A DNA stretch of 5,115 nucleotides from an uncultured Campylobacterota bacterium (GTDB taxonomy: Bacteria; Campylobacterota; Campylobacteria; Campylobacterales; Arcobacteraceae), in NCBI GenBank assembly GCA_903821805.1, contig CAIJNA010000049.1, positions 1-5,115 on the forward strand, in the 5' to 3' direction. The notes beneath the pieces were generated by a model that saw only the letters and a program-made list of their open reading frames with translations, made no database searches and was not told the origin of the DNA. Both the position numbers and the translations under genes were made by a program. The first letter of the stretch is position 1, and the number at the start of each line of letters is the position of its first letter. Of the stretch, positions 1 through 5,115 are shown piece by piece.

Positions 1-13
1 AATATTTTAGTCA

Positions 14-1165
14 TTACAAAGTACCATTTTGAAGCATTTTTGCATATTCATCCATACTCTGTTTGACCCTAGCAATATATTTTTTTGTTTCGTCATATGG
101 CAAATCGTTGATAAGTTTTACATAAACATCTTCACTGCTCATACTATTTATTTCATTCATTGCTTGAGATATTTTAGTTGAGCTTCCAAATGCACGAGCA
201 ACGTTACTTGAGCCTGTATTATAAGAAGCAATCGTGCAATAAACTCTACTTTGTGGGTCTTTAATATCTTTTAAATGCTTATAATACAAAATACTCAAAT
301 ATGTGCTTCCTATCATAATATTGTTATTTGGGTCAAATAAATACTCACTATCTAAAAGTTTCTTTTCGCCATACAGATGATTATAAGCATCAATTCCAGC
401 ACTTTGTGGAACAATCTGCATGAGCCCAAAAGCAGGAACGTGACTTTTTGCTAATGGATTAAAACTACTCTCATTTTTAATTATTCCTAGTATCAATTCT
501 TCTTTTATATTTAATTTATCCGACTGTTCTTTGATTTTTGTTTTATACAATTTTTCTTTTTGTAAAATCGCATTCTTTGGGAACCTTAATTCGACTTTGT
601 AAATATTATTTTCGTTGTATTTTGTTTCCTCAAGTTTTGGAGCGACTATAGTTTTTTTGAGATTTTCTTGTTGATCCTTTGTGATCATATCGCCAATAAG
701 CTTTTCATTTGACAATATATTACTTCTATTTTTATCGAACTTTTGTGATATTTTTTGCTCTAAAATATCATTATTAAATCCTTCTTTAGCATCATATTTA
801 TACAAGTCATCAAACATTTTGATTAATTTTTTTTCTGCTTCCTTACTGTTTGCTGCAATCACAGAAATTGAAATATATCCTTTGTCGTAATCGATAATCT
901 TTTTAGAATCATAATTAGAACTATATTCAACCCATTTATAATTAGTTGAAATATCTGATACTGGCCATTTTCTAGAAATTTCAACTTTGTATTCTTTTAA
1001 AGAATCATCATAAACTTTCTTATATGAAATAAAATCATTGCTAATAGATTTTTGATATTTAGAAAATTGTTCTGTTTGTTCATTTTTATATGTTTTATAA
1101 TCAACTCCAAAAAGAACGGATGAGAATAAAAATAGAATCGAAGTTACAAAAAATAATTTATTCAT
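14..1165 (-). CDS. mltC: MltC-type membrane-bound-family lytic transglycosylase, lacking the lipobox
   Basis: Predicted murein lytic transglycosylase that cleaves the MurNAc-GlcNAc bond of peptidoglycan in the periplasm, forming 1,6-anhydro-MurNAc ends. With the ATG at 1165 it has 383 residues (E. coli MltC has 359). Residues 1-20 form a hydrophobic signal peptide ending LFG. Residues about 40-190 resemble the MltC N-terminal domain (DUF3393), including KWVEY and the DYDKGYISI strand. The SLT domain spans about 205-330, with catalytic Glu232 in NESSFNP, then GLMQI (247-251) and the SYNTG motif (314-318). The C-terminal part (DPNNNIMIGSTYL, then DPQSR) also aligns well with E. coli MltC from memory. 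An in-frame ATG at 1192 would overlap the upstream gene; 1165 is preferred because it gives a clean signal peptide and sits 2 bases after that gene's stop. Unlike E. coli MltC there is no lipobox Cys, so a soluble periplasmic form is inferred. The family call is firm; the exact start is less so. Confidence 0.9.
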   Translation of the reverse strand: MNKLFFVTSILFLFSSVLFGVDYKTYKNEQTEQFSKYQKSISNDFISYKKVYDDSLKEYKVEISRKWPVSDISTNYKWVEYSSNYDSKKIIDYDKGYISISVIAANSKEAEKKLIKMFDDLYKYDAKEGFNNDILEQKISQKFDKNRSNILSNEKLIGDMITKDQQENLKKTIVAPKLEETKYNENNIYKVELRFPKNAILQKEKLYKTKIKEQSDKLNIKEELILGIIKNESSFNPLAKSHVPAFGLMQIVPQSAGIDAYNHLYGEKKLLDSEYLFDPNNNIMIGSTYLSILYYKHLKDIKDPQSRVYCTIASYNTGSSNVARAFGSSTKISQAMNEINSMSSEDVYVKLINDLPYDETKKYIARVKQSMDEYAKMLQNGTL

Positions 1166-1167
1166 TG

Positions 1168-1596
1168 TTAATTTTCTATAATCCAAACGCAAATATCACC
1201 ATCAAAGTTCTCGTAATACTCCATTATCTTGACAGAAACATCAGTGTTTTTTGTTTCCTGCAAAGATGCTGTTTCAATTCTTGAATTTTTATCATTTTGT
1301 GAGATAGATTTTGTATTGTAGGTAATGGTTTGCACTTTTGTAAGTTTTTGCATTGCTATTTCATCAATCGCTCGTTGTAATGCTAAATTTTTCTGAACTG
1401 TTATTCCATTAATATGACGTGATGCACATCCTACGGAAGTAGTTTTGCCTCCAGCTTCTTTTTGCGGATCATTAATCCAAAGTGGTTTTTTTTGACCTAC
1501 TTTATTTTCTTGTATTATTTTTGAATTAGTATTTGGTTGCTCAGTACACCCATTAAAAAATAATATCGCGATAGCTAGAATTAAAATGTTTTTCAT
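1168..1596 (-). CDS. Small LPP20-like lipoprotein
   Basis: Predicted lipoprotein of 142 residues with no known enzymatic role. MKN is followed by a hydrophobic stretch and a lipobox-like FNGC with Cys17 as the lipidation site; Phe at -3 is less usual than Leu. Residues 18-36 are a polar linker. The rest resembles the LPP20 fold: PLWINDP (38-44), the SVGCASR strand (54-60), the helix ALQRAIDEIAMQK (72-84), and a C-terminal strand pair ending DGDICVWIIEN. LPP20 of Helicobacter pylori is a surface-associated lipoprotein antigen of 175 residues, so this protein is somewhat short. It ends 2 bases before the MltC-like gene, so the two are probably co-translated, which hints at a role near the peptidoglycan or outer membrane. 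No convincing Shine-Dalgarno precedes the ATG at 1596. It looks like a distant paralogue of the lipoprotein encoded at 1710-2324. Confidence 0.75.
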   Translation of the reverse strand: MKNILILAIAILFFNGCTEQPNTNSKIIQENKVGQKKPLWINDPQKEAGGKTTSVGCASRHINGITVQKNLALQRAIDEIAMQKLTKVQTITYNTKSISQNDKNSRIETASLQETKNTDVSVKIMEYYENFDGDICVWIIEN

Positions 1597-1640
1597 TTAT
1601 GGCCGATTTGTAGTTTTATTTATATAAAATTGATTAGAAC
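1597..1640 (-). promoter_or_regulatory. Possible promoter for the lipoprotein-mltC pair
   Basis: On the minus strand, just downstream of the hairpin at 1641-1683, the AT-rich run TTTTATATAAATAAAAC contains -10-like hexamers (TATATA at 1621-1626 or TATAAA at 1619-1624). A start point about 7 bases on would leave a leader of roughly 15 bases before the ATG at 1596. Campylobacterota housekeeping promoters often lack a clear -35, so its absence does not argue against this. Such hexamers are common by chance in AT-rich DNA, so the call is weak. Confidence 0.3.
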
Positions 1641-1683
1641 AAAACAACGAAAAGAAATGAAAATTCATTTCTCTCATTGTTTT
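1641..1683 (-). terminator. Hairpin with U-rich flank, probable intrinsic terminator after the LPP20-type gene
   Basis: An uninterrupted 8-bp inverted repeat, AGAAATGA and TCATTTCT (1653-1660 and 1665-1672), encloses a 4-base loop. A second outer pair, AAAACAA and TTGTTTT (1641-1647 and 1677-1683), extends it across a small imperfect internal loop. In the minus-strand transcript the inner hairpin is followed by a U-rich run (TTTCGTTGTTTTG), as in an intrinsic terminator. It lies 27 bases beyond the stop of the 204-residue lipoprotein gene. The stem is AT-rich and so only moderately stable; termination may be partial, allowing some read-through into the next two genes. Confidence 0.5.
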
Positions 1684-1709
1684 CATGCTTTTTAAATCAT
1701 TTTATAAGA

Positions 1710-2324
1710 TTATTTTCCAGCTTTTTCAAGCTCTTTATCTAGCTCACCATTAGCTTTTTCAGCCAAGAATTTTTGATACATAGCTGCATCATTTTTGAAT
1801 GATGTTTTAATAGCTTCTTCAACTTTCTCTTTTACTGGTGTATTTGAAACTGTAACTAAAAGATAAAGTTCATTTGTTTTTGGACTAGTCCAGCTATCAA
1901 CAGATTTACTTCCAGCTAATGTTTCACTTGCTAATTGTTTTGAAACTTTTGAACTTGCAGCATCAAATGAAGCTTCAGCTCCAGTTCCTGTTGAACCTTT
2001 GTATGATTTGAATAGATTTGAAACTTTAATACTAATTTGAGAAGCTAAAGCATCTCTTCCATCAGCCATAGCTTCAGCTCTTTGCATTGACTTATCATTT
2101 CCAGCATTCATTTTTGCAATTCCAACTGATGCAATTGCACCTTCTACGTACGGATCACAAGTCCATTTTGGAGCTAAAACACCATCTTGTTTACATCTAA
2201 AATCAGTTTCTTCTAAAGCTGCTGCTTGTTTTTGAGTTTGCGGAACTGGTGTATCTCCACAACCAGTAAATAATGCCATAATAGCAACTAAACTTAATGT
2301 ACTTTTTAAAACTAAATTTTTCAT
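1710..2324 (-). CDS. LPP20-family lipoprotein
   Basis: Predicted lipoprotein of 204 residues, probably in the outer membrane or at the cell surface; biochemical function unknown. Lys3 and Lys7 precede a hydrophobic core and the lipobox-like FTGC, with Cys22 as the lipidated residue. A Pro/Gln/Ala-rich linker (24-40) follows. The LPP20-like domain starts at PKWTCDPY (52-59), continues through IASVGIAK (64-71) and a long Ala-rich helix with AEAMADGRDALASQI (83-97), and reaches the strand ELYLLVTVS (152-160). The end (165-204) is a charged, probably helical tail. Cys44 and Cys56 could form a disulfide. An AGAAGGA Shine-Dalgarno lies 6 bases before the ATG at 2324. Parts of the gene are more GC-rich than its neighbours and use many GCT and GGT/GGA codons, which suggests strong expression. 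A hairpin follows the gene. The family call is likely; the role is not known. Confidence 0.8.
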   Translation of the reverse strand: MKNLVLKSTLSLVAIMALFTGCGDTPVPQTQKQAAALEETDFRCKQDGVLAPKWTCDPYVEGAIASVGIAKMNAGNDKSMQRAEAMADGRDALASQISIKVSNLFKSYKGSTGTGAEASFDAASSKVSKQLASETLAGSKSVDSWTSPKTNELYLLVTVSNTPVKEKVEEAIKTSFKNDAAMYQKFLAEKANGELDKELEKAGK

Positions 2325-2330
2325 TTGTTT

Positions 2331-2337
2331 TCCTTCT
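2331..2337 (-). promoter_or_regulatory. Strong Shine-Dalgarno (AGAAGGA) of the LPP20-family gene
   Basis: The minus strand reads AGAAGGA then 6 bases before the ATG at 2324. This is the clearest ribosome binding site in the window. It fixes the start and fits a well-translated lipoprotein. Confidence 0.75.
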
Positions 2338-2379
2338 GTCTAAAATATTCAAACATTATTTTACTCTTTTATACTTATT
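2338..2379 (-). promoter_or_regulatory. AT-rich spacer with candidate promoter and small dyad
   Basis: This lies between the DUF1007-NicO stop and the LPP20-family ribosome binding site. On the minus strand it holds a -10-like TATAAA (2368-2373) and a second, TAAAAT (2358-2363). It also holds a 7-bp AT-only inverted repeat, TAAAATA and TATTTTA (2341-2347 and 2357-2363), with a 9-base loop. No GC-containing stem with a T-run is present, so a proper terminator for the metal operon is not evident. The strong ribosome binding site and different predicted function of the next gene argue for a separate promoter here, but sequence alone cannot settle it. Confidence 0.3.
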
Positions 2380-3753
2380 TTAAGACAATAAGACTACTCC
2401 AAGAATAAGTATAAAAATAAGACTTCCGTATTCAAAAAATTTAATTCTGATTGTATTATTTGAACTAGAATCTCGTAAATTTTTACTTAGATAAGCGGTT
2501 ACAAAAATTACAATACTCATCCCTAAACTCATAAAAATAGCGCTTAAAAATCCTATAAAGTATGCGCCAAGTCCGATTGTAAACAAAAATATGCTAACTG
2601 TTCCAGCGCAAGGAATTATTCCAGCACTTAAAATAACACCCAAATCAGTACTTTTTGTAGTGCAGCTTCCACAGCAACAAGAATGATCTAAATGATTGTG
2701 ATTGTGAAAATGGGTTTTGTGTAGTTTTGAAGTTTTATATTTTTTGTATATCAAATATAATGCAACCAAGATAATAACTATTCCGCTAATTTTTGTTGCG
2801 ATCTTTTCAATGTTACCAAAAATATTTGAAAACAACATGTTTAGGATAAAATAAATGCTAATAGTAAGAATAAAAGCACTAAATGTATGAACAACGCCTA
2901 TCAGTGCAGATATTGTAAAAGCTTTTTTAACAGAATGATTTTCACCTAAAAAATAAGCCCCGACTAGGCTTTTTCCATGACCTGGACCAATAGCATGCAA
3001 AACACCATACAAAAAAGAGAAAAATAAAAGCCAAGAATATGAAAGAATCGAGCCAGTGGCTCTGATATCTAAAATAAGATGCTCCATGTTAGCTCTATAA
3101 CTATCAAGTTTTTGTTTTAATCCATCAAATAAAGTTGAAGTATTTTCACTTTTTATCATATTTTCAATCTGATTTTGATTGCTTTTCATCGGCAATTCAT
3201 AAAATAGCACTTCTGCCTTGTTATTAGTTATCTTAAAAGTTTTTTTGGCCTCATAATTTCCAACAACAACATCTCGAATAATAAAATTGAAATTATTACC
3301 AATATCTGTAAAGTTAAGAACTATTCTATGATTCTCAATTGGAATAAATGGCAAGCCAAAATAATAATGAAAAAGCATTTTATTATCTATAAATTCGAAA
3401 TTGTATGTAATATTGTGAATATTTTGCAGCGAATTTTTGGTTATTTTTACATCTTTTGGAGTATAAGCAATTTGTGTTAAATAGTTTAATTTCAGGAAAT
3501 ACTCTAATAAACTTTTTTTAATTTCTGCTTGTTCGTTTGTTTCAAATATTTGGTTTTTATTTTGATCATACTGAGTCAAGGATGAAATAAATTTTTTATC
3601 AAACTCCCAAGTAATGTGAAATTTTGTATTTTGATGATTTGGGGTTATGATGCTTGTTATATGAACATTTGGGATATCTATTTTGCATAAATTGCACCCC
3701 AATAATGAAAGCTGAAAAGCAATTAAAACCAAAAGTACTTTAAAATGTACCAT
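2380..3753 (-). CDS. DUF1007 and NicO/RcnA-type metal transporter fusion protein
   Basis: Predicted inner-membrane metal transporter of 457 residues with a large periplasmic N-terminal domain. Residues 1-19 form a signal sequence ending in a possible lipobox LLGC (Cys20), with Cys23 making CxxC. Residues about 27-190 look like DUF1007: WEFDKKF (49-55), an EF-hand-like loop DQNKNQIFETNE (63-74), and the late strands GNYEAKKTF and KAEVLFYELP. From about 236 on it is a NicO-type permease: the hallmark HAIGPGHGK (253-261), further membrane segments about 279-306 and 321-337, a His/Cys-rich loop (345-364), the GIIPCAG motif (378-384), and final helices about 386-420 and 440-457. NicO proteins move Ni or Co, in some cases as exporters. 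Here the gene abuts the Znu-like permease (TAA directly followed by ATG), so Zn or another divalent metal and a role in uptake are both possible. Direction and substrate are not decided by the sequence. No other plausible start exists, as the next Met is residue 126. Confidence 0.85.
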   Translation of the reverse strand: MVHFKVLLVLIAFQLSLLGCNLCKIDIPNVHITSIITPNHQNTKFHITWEFDKKFISSLTQYDQNKNQIFETNEQAEIKKSLLEYFLKLNYLTQIAYTPKDVKITKNSLQNIHNITYNFEFIDNKMLFHYYFGLPFIPIENHRIVLNFTDIGNNFNFIIRDVVVGNYEAKKTFKITNNKAEVLFYELPMKSNQNQIENMIKSENTSTLFDGLKQKLDSYRANMEHLILDIRATGSILSYSWLLFFSFLYGVLHAIGPGHGKSLVGAYFLGENHSVKKAFTISALIGVVHTFSAFILTISIYFILNMLFSNIFGNIEKIATKISGIVIILVALYLIYKKYKTSKLHKTHFHNHNHLDHSCCCGSCTTKSTDLGVILSAGIIPCAGTVSIFLFTIGLGAYFIGFLSAIFMSLGMSIVIFVTAYLSKNLRDSSSNNTIRIKFFEYGSLIFILILGVVLLS

Positions 3754-4563
3754 TTATCTCTTTTCAAACATTAGAAACAAAATTAATCCTAAAGCACTCA
3801 CTATGATTATGCTTGCACCACTTGTAATATCATATATATAAGATAAAATAAGTCCCAAGATTGTAAAACATGATGATAAAAATCCTGAAATTATCATCAT
3901 TCCAGCCAGTGAATTAGATAACTTTTCAGCTATATAAATTGGTATTGTAAGCAATGCAATAACCAAAATCAAACCTACTACTTTAATTGCAATCACTATA
4001 GTTAAAGCAGATAAAACAAGAATAAGAGTATAAAAAAACTTAACATTTATTCCTCTAAGATTCGCATATTCACTATCATAACTAACTGCTAAAATTTGTC
4101 TATAAAAAATAGTAACTAAAGCTGTAATAATAACTAGAAGCAAGGCCATATAATTTATATCTTCACTTCCAACTGCCAATATTGAACCAAATAGATAACT
4201 CATAAGGTCAACATTGTACCCTGGAGTTAAATCCACTAAAATAATTCCAATAGCCATTCCTATAGACCAAATAAGTCCTATAAAAACATCAATTTTATCT
4301 CTTTGATGAAGCGTTACGAAAGCCATCAAAAGTGCTGCAACACATGCAAAAAGTGAAGCCCCAAGAAAAATAGGAAGACCAAAATATATTGCAAGCCCTA
4401 TTCCACCATATGAAGTATGAGCTATTCCACCAGCTAAAAATACCATACGATTCACAACAATCAAAGAGCCAATAATTCCGCTTGCAAAACTTACAAGTAA
4501 TCCTGCTATTAGTGCATTTTGAATAAATTCATAACTCAAAGCATCAAATAAAGTTTCTAGCAT
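3754..4563 (-). CDS. znuB: Zn/Mn-type ABC transporter permease (ZnuB-like, ABC-3 family)
   Basis: Membrane subunit of a divalent-metal ABC importer, forming the pathway through the inner membrane with the ATPase encoded just upstream. It has 269 residues, a normal length for ABC-3 permeases, and is almost entirely hydrophobic with about eight membrane segments. Family marks are LAGGIAHTSYGGIGLA (43-58) with a conserved His, the cytoplasmic loop YDSEYANLRGI (162-172) that typically contacts the ATPase, VVGLILVIALLTIP (195-208), and the late DITSGASIIIVSALG segment (245-259). The ATG at 4563 is chosen because AAGGG (4570-4574) precedes it by 6 bases; an in-frame TTG at 4569 would touch that site. 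The gene overlaps the ATPase gene by 7 bases and its stop adjoins the next ATG, so three genes are translated as one unit. Zinc is inferred from family and neighbours; Mn or Fe are alternatives. Confidence 0.88.
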   Translation of the reverse strand: MLETLFDALSYEFIQNALIAGLLVSFASGIIGSLIVVNRMVFLAGGIAHTSYGGIGLAIYFGLPIFLGASLFACVAALLMAFVTLHQRDKIDVFIGLIWSIGMAIGIILVDLTPGYNVDLMSYLFGSILAVGSEDINYMALLLVIITALVTIFYRQILAVSYDSEYANLRGINVKFFYTLILVLSALTIVIAIKVVGLILVIALLTIPIYIAEKLSNSLAGMMIISGFLSSCFTILGLILSYIYDITSGASIIIVSALGLILFLMFEKR

Positions 4564-5115
4564 CCGCAACCCTTTTTATGTCCAAGCATTTGTAGCATTT
4601 CGACTTCACAAAAATGTTCATTGTCAGACTTAATATTTGTATTAAAATCAACATTATGGAAAGTCAGAATTTTATTAATATGCGCAACTTTTGAAGCATA
4701 TTTTAAAATTACAGATATATCATGACTAACTACAATTACGGTTATTGATTGATTTAAAACTTTTAACAAATCATATATTTGCTTTTGTCCATCAACATCA
4801 ATACTTGAAGTTGGCTCATCCAGAAGTAAGATTTTTGGGTTTGCACAAAGAGCTCGTGCAATCATAACTCTTTGTCGTTGACCACCAGAGAGGGATCCAA
4901 TCTTTTTGTCAGCAAACTTTTCCATCCCTACTTTTTCAAGAGAATTCATAGCGCAAGCTAATTCGTGTTGCCCATAACCAAATTTAAAAAACCTTTTTAA
5001 AATATTCTTATTTGATTTGTCGTTTTCAAGCAAATGTCCCATCATGACCACATCAATAACTTTAATAGGGAAATTGGTATTAATATTAGTATTTTGAGGA
5101 ACATATCCAATGTCT
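4557..5115 (-). CDS. znuC: Zn/Mn-type ABC transporter ATP-binding protein (ZnuC-like), 5' part missing
   Basis: ATPase subunit that powers metal import through the ZnuB-like permease, at the cytoplasmic face of the inner membrane. The reading frame runs off the window at 5115, leaving 185 visible residues (codons from 5114). A GTG at 5051 is internal, because the frame continues upstream with IGYVPQ, the Q-loop, followed by NFPIKVIDVVMMGH, which is typical of Znu/Mnt ATPases. Counting visible residues, the signature LSGGQRQR is at 75-82, Walker B ILLLDEP at 95-101 and the H-loop His at 131 (VSHD). The Walker A lies outside the window. The C-terminal extension (about 145-185) is not part of the catalytic core and ends in HKKGCGC, a likely metal-binding tail. 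Its last codons overlap the permease start. Family assignment is firm; zinc as substrate is inferred. Confidence 0.9.
   Translation of the reverse strand, partial: DIGYVPQNTNINTNFPIKVIDVVMMGHLLENDKSNKNILKRFFKFGYGQHELACAMNSLEKVGMEKFADKKIGSLSGGQRQRVMIARALCANPKILLLDEPTSSIDVDGQKQIYDLLKVLNQSITVIVVSHDISVILKYASKVAHINKILTFHNVDFNTNIKSDNEHFCEVEMLQMLGHKKGCGC
4570..4574 (-). promoter_or_regulatory. Shine-Dalgarno that selects the znuB start
   Basis: AAGGG on the minus strand lies 6 bases before the ATG at 4563, within the last codons of the ATPase gene. It supports this ATG over the in-frame TTG at 4569, which has no spacing from the site, and indicates translational coupling of the two genes. Confidence 0.65.

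Noticed and set aside
681..890. Plus-strand open frame of 69 codons
   Set aside because: It lies wholly within the mltC coding region on the other strand, has no ribosome binding site worth noting, and its hydrophobic composition is what the reverse complement of Lys/Asn/Asp-rich coding sequence gives.
1166..1192. Longer mltC start at 1192
   Set aside because: It would add nine polar and charged residues before an already good signal peptide and overlap the upstream gene by 25 bases.
1090..1284. Plus-strand open frame of 64 codons
   Set aside because: It crosses the junction of two well-supported minus-strand genes and shows no recognisable protein features.
2341..2363. 7-bp AT-only inverted repeat as a terminator or a Fur/Zur operator
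   Set aside because: The stem has no G or C and is followed by no T-run, and it does not match a Fur or Zur box well. In DNA this AT-rich such a dyad can occur by chance.
2380..3753. Sulfite exporter (TauE/SafE) or cytochrome biogenesis CcdA-like identity for the membrane domain
   Set aside because: The HAIGPGHGK motif, the His-rich loop and the attached DUF1007-like domain point to the NicO/RcnA family instead.
4564..4569. TTG start for the permease at 4569
   Set aside because: The AAGGG ribosome binding site directly touches it, leaving no spacer, while the ATG at 4563 has ideal spacing.
4557..5051. GTG at 5051 as the true start of the ATPase gene
   Set aside because: The frame stays open to the window edge and encodes the Q-loop IGYVPQ and conserved residues after it, so this is an internal valine codon of a longer gene.
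1..5115. CRISPR arrays, tRNA or rRNA genes, insertion sequences, phage or defence genes
   Set aside because: No repeat-spacer pattern, structural RNA signature, transposase or defence domain is visible; nearly all bases are explained by six conventional genes.

Overview
The window reads as a low-GC chromosomal segment from a Campylobacterota-type bacterium, most likely Arcobacter-like. The call rests on very AT-rich DNA, dense packing on one strand, and two small lipoproteins resembling the LPP20 family typical of Helicobacter, Campylobacter and Arcobacter. It is a judgement from sequence character, not a database match. All six supported genes lie on the minus strand, so transcription runs from high to low coordinates.

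The first block (5115 to 2380) is a metal-transport operon. It holds the ATPase of a Zn/Mn-type ABC importer (ZnuC-like, cut by the window edge), then its permease (ZnuB-like), which overlaps the ATPase gene by 7 bases. A one-piece protein starts directly after the permease stop codon. It joins a periplasmic DUF1007-type domain to a NicO/RcnA-type membrane transporter with a His/Cys-rich loop. The tight coupling suggests joint expression and a shared metal, most likely zinc. The solute-binding protein and operon promoter would lie upstream, outside the window.

The second block (2324 to 14) is about the cell envelope. An LPP20-type lipoprotein of 204 residues has a strong ribosome binding site and its own intergenic space. 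A hairpin with a U-rich 3' side follows. Then come a second, shorter LPP20-like lipoprotein and, two bases later, an MltC-type lytic transglycosylase that has a signal peptide but no lipobox cysteine. The last two are almost certainly co-transcribed.

There are no RNA genes, insertion sequences, CRISPR arrays or other mobile elements. No non-coding stretch exceeds about 115 bases. The points most worth a second look are the DUF1007-NicO fusion inside a Znu-like operon, the metal-ligand-rich tails and loops of its products, and the unanchored MltC paired with LPP20-type lipoproteins.
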